Virus record (IMG/VR): IMGVR_UViG_3300047994_000202
Coordinates: 1 to 59,658 of that record
Reading direction: 5' to 3' (one strand)
Source of the DNA: a virus
DNA: 59,658 nucleotides
Part shown: in pieces, positions 16,853-23,518 of the stretch
Numbering within the stretch: the stretch's first letter is position 1
Layout of the letters: every line of letters starts with the position of its first letter
The notes under the pieces: model-generated
Seen by the model: the letters and a program-made list of their open reading frames with translations, nothing else
Told to the model about the DNA's origin: nothing
Database searches by the model: none
Made by a program: the position numbers and the translations under genes

Positions 16853-17013
16853 AATTCCAGATCAGATTTGTAAATCAAAAGTGTAAATATATTTTTCAAT
16901 CTCAGATTTTTATCTGAAATTTGGATTTTTATTTTAGAAAATTACACCAAAATTTTACCTATAGACCTATGTGACACATAGACATTACAATACATATTTA
17001 ACACATAAAAATT
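16853..17013. other. AT-rich intergenic stretch with hairpin
   Basis: Contains TCAGATTTTTATCTGA (about 16902-16917), a short inverted repeat also echoed near 31935. No gene seen. Confidence 0.5.
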
Positions 17014-17526
17014 ATGCACAAAGACGACGAATTATTTGAAAGACTGGCAAAGAAACATCCGGACCTAATGCAAAAGTCAAATCAGCAATATCTCGGAGTA
17101 GGAGAAGGTTGGTTTAATATAATTGATACATTATGTGGATGTATGTCGAAGCGTGTCAATCAGGCGCGATACCAACTAAAATATGCAATGGAAAATCAGG
17201 GAGGAAAACATGCCAAATCTATCCCCGAAGCCGAAGCAGAATTCGTTAGTGCGTTAGATGACCTTCCGACAATTATGCAAATTAAGGAAAAATTTGGTGG
17301 GCTTCGCTTCTATATTCACGGTGGCGATGATGCTACCGACCACTACGTCGAATTTGCTGAATCATTGGCTAGTCGCACTTGCGAAATTTGCGGATCTTCC
17401 GGCGAAGCTCGTGATACTGGTTGGATGAAAACTTTGTGTGATAAGCACCACCGAGAAAAAGAATTCGAAGATAGTAAGTCTTTCTTTTTAAGAAAGAAGA
17501 CCGAACCGAAGCTTTCCGATGAGTGA
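17014..17526 (+). CDS. Conserved phage protein with zinc-ribbon-like C-terminus
   Basis: 170 aa. Central K-E-K-F-G-G-L-R-F-Y and C-terminal C-E-I-C-G ... W-x-x-T-L-C-D-x-H, a four-ligand zinc pattern seen in many phage and prophage proteins of unknown role. ATG 17014 follows an AT-rich leader. Confidence 0.75.
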   Translation: MHKDDELFERLAKKHPDLMQKSNQQYLGVGEGWFNIIDTLCGCMSKRVNQARYQLKYAMENQGGKHAKSIPEAEAEFVSALDDLPTIMQIKEKFGGLRFYIHGGDDATDHYVEFAESLASRTCEICGSSGEARDTGWMKTLCDKHHREKEFEDSKSFFLRKKTEPKLSDE

Positions 17527-17641
17527 AAACTGGATACATTTTGTTACAGGAATTACTTCTAGTTACGATTGTTACATTTTTCTTCCTACTGTTGCTGCTG
17601 AGCCACATTTTTGCCCTTGTATGGCCTTGACGAATAGTTAG
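17519..17641 (+). CDS. Hypothetical microprotein
   Basis: 40 aa, overlapping the previous stop by eight bases. Starts M-S-E-N-W-I-H-F; no domain. Coding is tentative. Confidence 0.35.
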   Translation: MSENWIHFVTGITSSYDCYIFLPTVAAEPHFCPCMALTNS

Positions 17642-17697
17642 TTCCCTTCAATACGAGGCTGTACCTCGACCACATACATATATGTCGATCATACCAG

Positions 17698-17726
17698 TTG
17701 ACGTATAACAGGATCTACATTAAAAT
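17698..17726 (+). promoter_or_regulatory. Sigma70-type promoter
   Basis: TTGACG, 17-base spacer, TAAAAT; serves the gene starting at 17747. Confidence 0.65.
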
Positions 17727-17746
17727 GCTTGCAAATGGAGAATCTT

Positions 17747-17929
17747 ATGCAAAATCCTCGCTACCGTCAACCCGATTTCGAAGACAGCGAATACGATGAA
17801 GACTGGTATGACGCTAACGGTAATATTGACCCTTCAGGCATCTACGATGTTGGTGGTCATATGGATGGTGAACGTGCTGCATCTCGCGGCGAATGGATTC
17901 TTGATCAAATACGAGACAGGGGTATTTAA
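17747..17929 (+). CDS. Hypothetical acidic protein
   Basis: 60 aa. ATG 17747 is placed seven bases after GGAG; an in-frame ATG at 17735 and a TTG at 17729 are alternatives. Rich in Asp, Tyr and Gly. No known domain. Confidence 0.65.
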   Translation: MQNPRYRQPDFEDSEYDEDWYDANGNIDPSGIYDVGGHMDGERAASRGEWILDQIRDRGI

Positions 17930-17930
17930 T

Positions 17931-18071
17931 GTGTGGATTGAACTTCTTGTTGTTGGATGTATTATTTACGCACTCTTCGGTGACTATTTTAAGGCCAACG
18001 CTGAGTTGATTGCTCAACAAGCTCTCGAAAAAGAAATCGAAAATAATCGTAAAGAGGCAGAAGCAGAATGA
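17931..18071 (+). CDS. Single-span membrane microprotein
   Basis: 46 aa from GTG 17931. Hydrophobic segment in residues 3-18, then a charged helix. Ends in an ATGA overlap with the next gene. The open frame extends upstream inside the previous gene but that part is a shadow. Confidence 0.5.
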   Translation: MWIELLVVGCIIYALFGDYFKANAELIAQQALEKEIENNRKEAEAE

Positions 18072-18517
18072 AAAAGCATTTTACTGATATCGGCGAAGCC
18101 CAAGATTTCGTCGATGATCTCTACAAAGAAGAAAAATGGATTATCAAGGCCACTATCGGAAATAATGACGAAGGCGGCTATAATGTCGAATGGCAAGAAC
18201 ACAAAAAGTATACTGCGTTCGATGGTAAAGAATACTTTGACGAAGTCTGGACAACCGAGCAAGGAGAAGTGATATTTATTCAGGATCTTTCCGAAGCTCA
18301 TGCTCGAAATATTTTGCGAATGATTCTTCGAAATGAATGTATTCAGAAGGAAGCATATGCTGGCTTACTGGATAAGCTTCAATCGGCCATGATGAATGTT
18401 GTAAATGAAAAAGACTCCACCGAATCGATCAATGAATCGATGCCAGATGTGAATGATGATAAATTCACTCTTCCCGAAGGTGTTTTTGCAGTAAAAGGAA
18501 ATACCACTTTGAATTAA
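18068..18517 (+). CDS. Conserved phage protein
   Basis: 149 aa. Contains I-Q-D-L-S-E-x-H-A-R-N-I-L-R-M-I-L-R-N, a helical segment I associate with T4-like small proteins. C-terminal tail acidic. Function unknown. Confidence 0.7.
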   Translation: MKKHFTDIGEAQDFVDDLYKEEKWIIKATIGNNDEGGYNVEWQEHKKYTAFDGKEYFDEVWTTEQGEVIFIQDLSEAHARNILRMILRNECIQKEAYAGLLDKLQSAMMNVVNEKDSTESINESMPDVNDDKFTLPEGVFAVKGNTTLN

Positions 18518-18563
18518 ATAGGATCTGTGCTACAATAGTACAGACCTTACAAAAGGAACATAG

Positions 18564-18761
18564 ATGAAATCATGGCATATTGTTGTTCTGGATGGCTGCC
18601 GCACTGTTACTGAACGTGAAATTTTCAACATCAAGGAAGCAAATGCTCTCTTTGATGAGTGGAAAGAAAAGTATGCTGCTTTGAATCTTGAAGAAGAGGC
18701 CAAAGCTCGTGTCGCCGGAACAAAGCCAATTGTCTATGCTGTAAAGCGTGAATGGTATTAA
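18564..18761 (+). CDS. Hypothetical protein
   Basis: 65 aa, good AAAGGAAC ribosome-binding site upstream. Strand-helix-strand pattern; no recognised family. Confidence 0.65.
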   Translation: MKSWHIVVLDGCRTVTEREIFNIKEANALFDEWKEKYAALNLEEEAKARVAGTKPIVYAVKREWY

Positions 18762-18762
18762 G

Positions 18763-19023
18763 ATGTGGACACCGCCCATAAATCCATATCCCGATTGGGA
18801 TCCGATTGCTCATTTGCAAAGTCTTCACACCAAACAGATCATGAATCTCCGTAATGATGCATATCTCTACGGACACAAACAAGTGAGCATAGATGATGCT
18901 GGTTGGATGATTATTACCATTGATCAAATCAATGAAGTCCTTAAAACTCGGGAACATATTCCGAACAAGGCAGAAGCAAAGAAAATTCGCCAGTTTAAGA
19001 TGCGGGCAACGCGGCATCGCTAG
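18763..19023 (+). CDS. Hypothetical protein
   Basis: 86 aa from ATG 18763, one base after the previous stop. W-T-P-P-I-N-P-Y-P-x-W start; basic tail. No domain recognised. Confidence 0.65.
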   Translation: MWTPPINPYPDWDPIAHLQSLHTKQIMNLRNDAYLYGHKQVSIDDAGWMIITIDQINEVLKTREHIPNKAEAKKIRQFKMRATRHR

Positions 19024-19054
19024 ACAAACCGACCTCTAATCTACATAATACAAT

Positions 19055-19255
19055 ATGACAACAAAACTTGCTGAAAGAAAAGTACTGGTAAAGGATCTCG
19101 ACGGCCATTGGTATGCTATTCCTGCTTCTTTTGAAGAAGATTTTGTTATTATGCGGGAAGCAATTCAACTTGCTGAATGGGGCACTGATAGCTGGTACGA
19201 AGCAAACGATCAACTCTCTGATACATTTGGTCAATACATGAAAAGCGATCTATGA
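19055..19255 (+). CDS. Hypothetical protein
   Basis: 66 aa; K-V-L-V-K-D-L-D-G-H-W-Y-A-I-P resembles a conserved opening of small phage proteins. ATGA overlap with a 16-codon frame (19252-19302) that leads into the next gene. Confidence 0.6.
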   Translation: MTTKLAERKVLVKDLDGHWYAIPASFEEDFVIMREAIQLAEWGTDSWYEANDQLSDTFGQYMKSDL

Positions 19256-19302
19256 AAAAGCTCGAAACACTGGGAATGATCTCTCCAATGGTGTCAAAAT
19301 GA
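19252..19302 (+). CDS. Possible 16-aa leader peptide
   Basis: Short frame linked by ATGA overlaps to both neighbours (19252-19255 and 19299-19302); it could simply couple translation of the two real genes. Confidence 0.3.
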   Translation: MKKLETLGMISPMVSK

Positions 19303-19619
19303 CATCGCCAGTTATTGATAGAAGCTGGTATCCTATACCGGTAGGAAATGCTATTTGCCCTACCTGCGAAGGTACGGCTATGATTCCGCTTACCGAAAAA
19401 GAACTAACTTATAGTTGGAACAAAAATCGTACACATCAGCAATGTCTTAACTGTGGTGGTCAAACAATGAGTGGAAAAGCACTAGGCTACACGAAGATCG
19501 ATCCTGCCACCGGTCTTGGATGCAATCATACTGTTCAAGGTAGAAGTGCTGGCCGATGCTATAATATCTACACTTGCACCAAGTGTAAATTTTCTTTTGA
19601 TATCGATAGCAGTGACTGA
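19299..19619 (+). CDS. Zinc-binding protein with two CxxC pairs
   Basis: 106 aa. C-P-T-C ... C-L-N-C forms a zinc ribbon (about residues 24-54); a second set C-N-H ... C-T-K-C follows (about 83-99). Probable nucleic-acid or protein-binding ribbon; family not identified. Confidence 0.7.
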   Translation: MTSPVIDRSWYPIPVGNAICPTCEGTAMIPLTEKELTYSWNKNRTHQQCLNCGGQTMSGKALGYTKIDPATGLGCNHTVQGRSAGRCYNIYTCTKCKFSFDIDSSD

Positions 19620-19655
19620 GTCATGCACTGAAATGTAGCAGGATACACAAAATTG

Positions 19656-19684
19656 TTGCATTATGCCTTAATTTTGTGTATAAT
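19656..19684 (+). promoter_or_regulatory. Sigma70-type promoter
   Basis: TTGCAT, 17-base spacer, TATAAT, about 53 bases before the start at 19738. Confidence 0.75.
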
Positions 19685-19737
19685 TAAAAAGGTAAACATA
19701 AATAACACTCCCCAAAGGGAAACAACGGAGAAACAAA

Positions 19738-19950
19738 ATGAAGACTTTTATCGCACTCGTACTATCTGCTTTCACCATCGGCGCAATGGCTGCACCGGCA
19801 GCTTCGGCACCTGGTGCATCTGCTCCTAAGGTTGCAGCATCTGCACCAGCCAAGTCACACAAGGCCCATAAAGCCAAGTCACACAAGGTAAAGGCAGTAA
19901 AGAAGGCTGCACCTCTGAAGGCCGCAGCCTCTGCACCAGCTAAGAAGTAA
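19738..19950 (+). CDS. Secreted Ala/Lys-rich basic protein
   Basis: 70 aa. Signal peptide (residues 1-18, ending A-M-A). The mature peptide is A-P-A-S-A-P and K-S-H-K-A-H-K-like repeats, strongly basic and disordered. Own promoter and terminator, so probably a well-expressed monocistron. It could bind nucleic acid or envelope polyanions after export; function unknown. Confidence 0.75.
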   Translation: MKTFIALVLSAFTIGAMAAPAASAPGASAPKVAASAPAKSHKAHKAKSHKVKAVKKAAPLKAAASAPAKK

Positions 19951-19970
19951 AATCTTACTGGATGTAAAAT

Positions 19971-19992
19971 AAAGGGCCGGTTCCGGCCCTTT
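19971..19992 (+). terminator. Rho-independent terminator
   Basis: AAAGGGCCGG-TT-CCGGCCCTTT, perfect 10-bp stem, followed by ATTTTT. Confidence 0.93.
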
Positions 19993-20026
19993 ATTTTTGC
20001 TATAATGTAGACTACAAGGAGAAATC

Positions 20027-20146
20027 ATGACCTATCTTGAACGAATTCAAATCGGACTGTTTCGGATGTTCGAGCAAGTTGCTTGTAATCCGGAATTTTG
20101 GTTTATTCAATATGCACCGGTCTTCTGCAACATCGTCCTGAACTGA
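20027..20146 (+). CDS. Hypothetical small protein
   Basis: 39 aa with a strong AAGGAGAAA ribosome-binding site and a TATAAT box about 20 bases before it. No domain. Ends ten bases before the tRNA-Arg-like gene. Confidence 0.6.
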   Translation: MTYLERIQIGLFRMFEQVACNPEFWFIQYAPVFCNIVLN

Positions 20147-20155
20147 TCAAACAAT

Positions 20156-20233
20156 ACCCCGGTACCTCAACGCTCTTCTAAAGCGTAGCAGAGTAACTGG
20201 AGTCAATGCAGGTTCGAATCCTGTCCGGGGTAC
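20156..20233 (+). tRNA. tRNA-Arg(UCU)-like, non-canonical fold
   Basis: Acceptor ACCCCGG/CCGGGGT with ACCA encoded, T-arm GCAGG-TTCGAAT-CCTGT, and a perfect anticodon arm ACGCT-CTTCTAA-AGCGT (anticodon TCT). But only seven bases separate the acceptor from the anticodon arm, so there is no D-arm; about 21 extra bases sit between the anticodon and T arms instead. Total length is normal. Either a degenerate gene or an unusual D-armless tRNA with a long variable region. Confidence 0.65.
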
Positions 20234-20243
20234 CATAAATCAC

Positions 20244-20272
20244 TAGACAGTATTGTCATAAGTATGTTATAC
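20244..20272 (+). promoter_or_regulatory. Promoter-like pair
   Basis: TAGACA, 17-base spacer, TTATAC upstream of the gene at 20299. Confidence 0.5.
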
Positions 20273-20298
20273 TGTAATCAATCTTGCAAAGGAATATC

Positions 20299-20577
20299 AT
20301 GTATCTGAATAAGCCTGCTACTGTTGATTTTGATCCTAACAAGAAAGATCATCGTGCCGCTTTCCGTGCCTTTATGAGGCGTAAGGCCTGGAGCGATTGT
20401 CCTATGCGATTTACTCATGACCCCGGTTATGGCAGTATTTCTGAACAAGTTCAAGCAAAAATGCTCGATTGGTATATTGCACAGGATGAAGCAACCGAAG
20501 AAAGGAAAGTTTCCCGTAACCGTAGTCGAGCGGTAATTGATGCTATTCCTGCAGAAGAATTTGTAGCTCAGATGTAA
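20299..20577 (+). CDS. Conserved hypothetical protein
   Basis: 92 aa from ATG 20299 after AAAGGAAT. Helical, with aromatic and charged residues. No family recognised. Lies between two tRNA genes. Confidence 0.65.
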   Translation: MYLNKPATVDFDPNKKDHRAAFRAFMRRKAWSDCPMRFTHDPGYGSISEQVQAKMLDWYIAQDEATEERKVSRNRSRAVIDAIPAEEFVAQM

Positions 20578-20610
20578 TTATTTACAGAAACTAAATAAAT
20601 AAGACACACT

Positions 20611-20686
20611 GGGACGGCAGCTTGAGTGAAGAAGCAGTGGTCTCATAAACCACAGTCAATCGGTTTGAGTCCGATACGTCCTACCA
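20611..20686 (+). tRNA. tRNA with CAU anticodon (probably tRNA-Ile2)
   Basis: 76 nt with all standard arm lengths: acceptor GGGACGG/ACGTCCT (G1-U72 wobble, 7-66 mismatch), D-arm GCTT/AAGC, anticodon arm GTGGT-CTCATAA-ACCAC, variable AGTCA, T-arm ATCGG-TTTGAGT-CCGAT, encoded ACCA. CAU could mean Met or Ile (C34 changed to lysidine). It lacks the GGG/CCC anticodon stem of initiator tRNA. The tilS gene begins five bases downstream, which favours tRNA-Ile2. The D-loop lacks the usual GG pair. Confidence 0.85.
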
Positions 20687-20691
20687 AATAT

Positions 20692-21294
20692 ATGCCATAT
20701 TGGAACTATTCAAAGTCTGTGCCGCAGGAAATTTTTGTAGCCTGTAGCGGAGGTGTGGATAGTGTCGCAGCGGCAGTCATTCTGTCAGAATGGAGAAATG
20801 TAACTTTATTGCATTTTAGCCATTCTGACAATGTTGCAGATAAAGAGATTGAGGTAGTAAAAAAATTATCAAATAGGTTCAGTATTCCGTTATTGACCAA
20901 ATCCCAGGATAAATCTCAATCTCCCGGTAATTCAGAAGAACAATGGAGAGTTGCAAGATACGAATGGTTCAATTCATTTGATACACCAGTTGTTACTGGA
21001 CATACATTGGATGATGCGGTTGAATGGTATTTAATGACCTGTCTTCGTGGACGAGGCGAATACATGCCAATCGAAAATAATAATGTATTTAGACCATTTC
21101 TTTTTACTGAAAAAAAGTTTTTAATTCAATACGCTGAATCTGCAGGATTAGAATGGTTTGAAGATCCAGGTAATGCCGATCCCGAATTTAGTCTTCGAAG
21201 TAATGTAAGAAAAAATCTTGTACCAGCAGCATTGCTTTGTGAACCGAGTTTGAAAAACATGGTAAAGAAAAGATTAATCGAGAAATACAAATGA
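20692..21294 (+). CDS. tilS: tRNA(Ile)-lysidine synthase, short form
   Basis: 200 aa from ATG 20692; the open frame upstream runs through the tRNA and is not coding. PP-loop ATPase motif S19-G-G-V-D-S24, the T-G-H-T-L-D-D motif (about 104-109) and the E-D-P-G-N ... R-S-N-V-R-K-N-L-V-P segment (about 163-185) are TilS signatures. TilS ligates lysine to C34 of tRNA-Ile(CAU) so that it reads AUA. Only the catalytic domain is present (E. coli TilS is over 400 aa). Placed directly after a CAU tRNA, so enzyme and substrate are encoded together. Confidence 0.9.
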   Translation: MPYWNYSKSVPQEIFVACSGGVDSVAAAVILSEWRNVTLLHFSHSDNVADKEIEVVKKLSNRFSIPLLTKSQDKSQSPGNSEEQWRVARYEWFNSFDTPVVTGHTLDDAVEWYLMTCLRGRGEYMPIENNNVFRPFLFTEKKFLIQYAESAGLEWFEDPGNADPEFSLRSNVRKNLVPAALLCEPSLKNMVKKRLIEKYK

Positions 21295-21500
21295 ACAAAG
21301 ACAAGACAAAGCCATGGAGGGTTGATCTTTACGAATCCGAACGTGGCTGGGGTGGAAAAATAGAAGATAGTGTTTATTTCGATACTTATGAAGAAGCAAA
21401 GACTTATATGAAGGACTATAACAATAAACATAACCCACCCGGACCACCTCCCGATTGGTATATAGTTGCGCTGAGACCGGTAAAGAATAAAATTTCCTAA
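21291..21500 (+). CDS. Hypothetical protein
   Basis: 69 aa, ATGA overlap with tilS. W-R-V-D-L-Y-E-S-E-R-G-W start and W-Y-I-V-A-L-R end suggest a small beta protein. No family recognised. Confidence 0.6.
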   Translation: MNKDKTKPWRVDLYESERGWGGKIEDSVYFDTYEEAKTYMKDYNNKHNPPGPPPDWYIVALRPVKNKIS

Positions 21501-22005
21501 TCGCTAGTCGAGGACAGAGCTATTCCAGTTCCGATCTACTGAAAAGTATAAACGGATGGTAGGCGGCTGAATCTGTCATTAGGAAAAGGTGCAGACTGAT
21601 AATTTGCACAGATAGTAGAATACATTGTAATTGGAATAATGTTGACGGACACCAATTGCACCCTATATTCGTGATTATCAATGCAGTGGGTGTCTAACTC
21701 TGGACACAGGTAATGGGAGCATGATTGCAAACGGCATTCCGGGTTACTCGGATAAGAGTATGTTCGTCGAGCGATCCGATACTCTGCGATTACCAACTAT
21801 TTTGTAAGAATGCTAACCATGGCATAAGTGGAGCCAATCATTGTAAGATGCTGTAAACTTCTTGCAGGAAGGTGTTATTATAGAATGTATGCAACTTTCA
21901 TACACACTTTAATAATACAGGCAGTGTAAGTATTATAGGGTAAAAGGCGGTTAAACCGTAATAACTTATTCTCTAATCGCGACTGTCACTAATATCATTA
22001 TCCAG
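21501..22005 (+). ncRNA. Candidate structured RNA(s), ~500 nt
   Basis: No gene on either strand is convincing. Nested stems are visible: ATTCCAGTT/AATTGGAAT (about 21520/21638) enclosing TCTACT/AGTAGA and GTGCA/TGCAC; GGACACC/GGTGTCT (about 21648/21690) enclosing TTGCA/TGCAG; GGTAAT/ATTACC enclosing AGAGTAT/ATACTCT (about 21767/21777-21784). The regular nesting suggests one or more folded RNAs beside the tRNA genes. No known class recognised. Confidence 0.5.
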
Positions 22006-22034
22006 TTGACCGGATATATTAGCCCGTGCATAAT
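22006..22034 (+). promoter_or_regulatory. Sigma70-type promoter giving a leaderless transcript
   Basis: TTGACC, 17-base spacer, CATAAT; the ATG at 22041 is six bases past the -10 box, at the expected start of transcription, and has no Shine-Dalgarno. Confidence 0.75.
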
Positions 22035-22040
22035 GCTTAT

Positions 22041-22586
22041 ATGCGTTATGTATTCCTACCTCTACTCGCTGCAATACCACTCGGTCTAAGCACTGGGAGA
22101 CCAACGTCTTGTTATTCTCCTCCCTATGTCCCTGTGGTAGTGGATCCTGTACAAGAAAAGTGCCTGGCTACTATGATTTGGGGAGAAGCTCGCGGCGAGT
22201 CTACAGAGGGTATGGCCGCTGTAGCACACACAGCACTGAATCGTGCTGCTAAATCGCCTAAATCCGGTGTTTGCAAAGTCGTCCTTGCCCCTAAACAATA
22301 CAGCATCTTTAATCAAAATCCCTCTTTGCGCAAGGCAGCAATGAGTAAGGATATTATTCCTAAATTGAAAAATCCGATTGACCAAGCAAGTTGGTTAAAG
22401 TCTGTCGAGGTCGCAGCTATGGTAATGCGTGGACTATTATCAGATCCCACAAATGGTGCTACATCATACCTGGCACCGAAGGTGATGAAAAGTAAAGGAT
22501 ATGCCTATCCCAAATGGTCGAAGGAATATACAATGGTGGCTATTATTGACAGTCATCACTTCTATAAGCCTGTTGACAAAAAGTAA
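22041..22586 (+). CDS. SleB-like cell wall hydrolase
   Basis: 181 aa from ATG 22041. N-terminal export signal (about residues 1-18). Hydrolase_2 (SleB) signature M-I-W-G-E-A-R-G-E ... G-M-A-A-V-A-H-T-A-L-N-R, with E48 as the likely catalytic glutamate, then Q-Y-S-I-F-N and a C-terminal D-S-H-H-F-Y. It cuts the glycan backbone of peptidoglycan. Plausible endolysin or envelope-remodelling enzyme. Confidence 0.88.
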   Translation: MRYVFLPLLAAIPLGLSTGRPTSCYSPPYVPVVVDPVQEKCLATMIWGEARGESTEGMAAVAHTALNRAAKSPKSGVCKVVLAPKQYSIFNQNPSLRKAAMSKDIIPKLKNPIDQASWLKSVEVAAMVMRGLLSDPTNGATSYLAPKVMKSKGYAYPKWSKEYTMVAIIDSHHFYKPVDKK

Positions 22587-22626
22587 AAATAAAGTATACT
22601 ATGCTGACGTGTGAAGGCAGTGCGGC

Positions 22627-22728
22627 AGATGGTTGACCGAGTGGATTAAGGTTGAAACATAGATAGACTTGTGGAACAGGGATATGTCCGACTTCCATGA
22701 GCCAGCGGTTCGAATCCGCTACCATCTG
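22627..22728 (+). tRNA. Class II tRNA-like gene (Ser/Leu/Tyr type), anticodon unclear
   Basis: Acceptor AGATGGT/ACCATCT, Ser/Leu-type D-arm ACC-GAGTGGATTAA-GGT and T-arm AGCGG-TTCGAAT-CCGCT are all good. The 51 bases between D and T arms do not give a standard 5-bp/7-nt anticodon arm: alternatives are ACATA/TATGT around 21 bases, or a 9-bp stem CTTGTGGAA/TTCCATGAG. CCA is not encoded. About 15 nt longer than usual; could contain an insertion or be a pseudo-tRNA. Confidence 0.55.
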
Positions 22729-22744
22729 TATTCTGAAAGACATT

Positions 22745-22891
22745 ATGGATGTAATTCAGAAACTGAAATCAGTATATTTCGATGTAAAGCGTAAGACAAA
22801 TAACTTGCGTAATCCTACCTATTACCGTAAGGATGAAAAACCCGTAGATGTGACCATGATGGCTGCAATGATTTTTACTGTGGAGATCTAG
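22745..22891 (+). CDS. Hypothetical small protein
   Basis: 48 aa from ATG 22745, just after the tRNA-like gene. Basic first half; no domain. Confidence 0.5.
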   Translation: MDVIQKLKSVYFDVKRKTNNLRNPTYYRKDEKPVDVTMMAAMIFTVEI

Positions 22892-22893
22892 AA

Positions 22894-23088
22894 ATGTTTT
22901 TTGCAATTTATTTTCTGTATGCATTTGCGCAAGCCATATTAATGGCAAGATATATAGATTCAGATAAAACATCGCCAGTAGCCAATGTAATAGTTTATAC
23001 TCTTCTTGCTCCATTTGTTAGTATTTTTCTTGTCTTTACTGCGTTCAATTTTGGAATCAGATGGCTGGTAACATATAAAAAACCATGA
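22894..23088 (+). CDS. Two-span membrane microprotein
   Basis: 64 aa with hydrophobic segments at about 2-18 and 30-52 and a basic C-terminus (T-Y-K-K-P). Inner-membrane location expected. ATGA overlap with the next gene. Confidence 0.65.
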   Translation: MFFAIYFLYAFAQAILMARYIDSDKTSPVANVIVYTLLAPFVSIFLVFTAFNFGIRWLVTYKKP

Positions 23089-23327
23089 CTGTCTCAAACG
23101 TTATTGTCGGAAATGCTCTTAAGTGGTGGGTCGATACTGAACCGGATTATCCTATTCCCAAATGGAGACAATACAGAAATCAATGGCTCCGCGCACAAGG
23201 TATAGGCGGAGTCATAAAGGACGGAAAAAAGTCCAAGACCATCCCAGATTGGTGGGGAGATGGCACAGAATTTTGGTTTGCCGATGAAATTGACGAACAG
23301 ATATTTCTAGATAAATGGAAACAATGA
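23085..23327 (+). CDS. Hypothetical Trp-rich phage protein
   Basis: 80 aa with nine tryptophans, e.g. K-W-W-V-D and P-D-W-W-G-D-G. Such small Trp-rich proteins occur in T4-like phages; function unknown. Confidence 0.65.
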   Translation: MTVSNVIVGNALKWWVDTEPDYPIPKWRQYRNQWLRAQGIGGVIKDGKKSKTIPDWWGDGTEFWFADEIDEQIFLDKWKQ

Positions 23328-23344
23328 ATCAAAAATCACTAGTA

Positions 23345-23517
23345 AGACCGATACATTCAGGGGAAGAAATAAGAATCCCGGAAAAAAGAAAGTAACCGAC
23401 GCCGAGCTATTGACTGCGTTGAGCAAAAGCAGTAACATTAGACAAGCATTGCAGAGCGTAGTGCTTGCTGCAAAAGGTGGTAATTACGAAAGAGCAACTA
23501 GACTACTGAATAAATAA
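23345..23517 (+). pseudogene. Remnant of an HNH endonuclease C-terminus
   Basis: An open frame without a clear start encodes R-G-R-N-K-N-P-G-K-K-K then D-A-E-L-L-x-A-L ... N-I-R-Q-A-L ... L-A-A-K-G-G-N-Y-E-R-A, the helical tail found at the end of many phage HNH endonucleases. The HNH core is missing. A competing ATG frame (23324-23395) is out of phase, so a frameshift may separate them. It lies directly upstream of an intron-containing tRNA. Confidence 0.55.
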
Positions 23518-23518
23518 T

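Noticed and set aside
19252-19302. Functional leader peptide or attenuator
   Set aside because: No regulatory codon run or hairpins; kept only as a low-confidence short frame.
21501-22005. Identification as GOLLD or ROOL RNA
   Set aside because: Position next to tRNAs fits, but the region is shorter and I could not match any conserved motif by eye.
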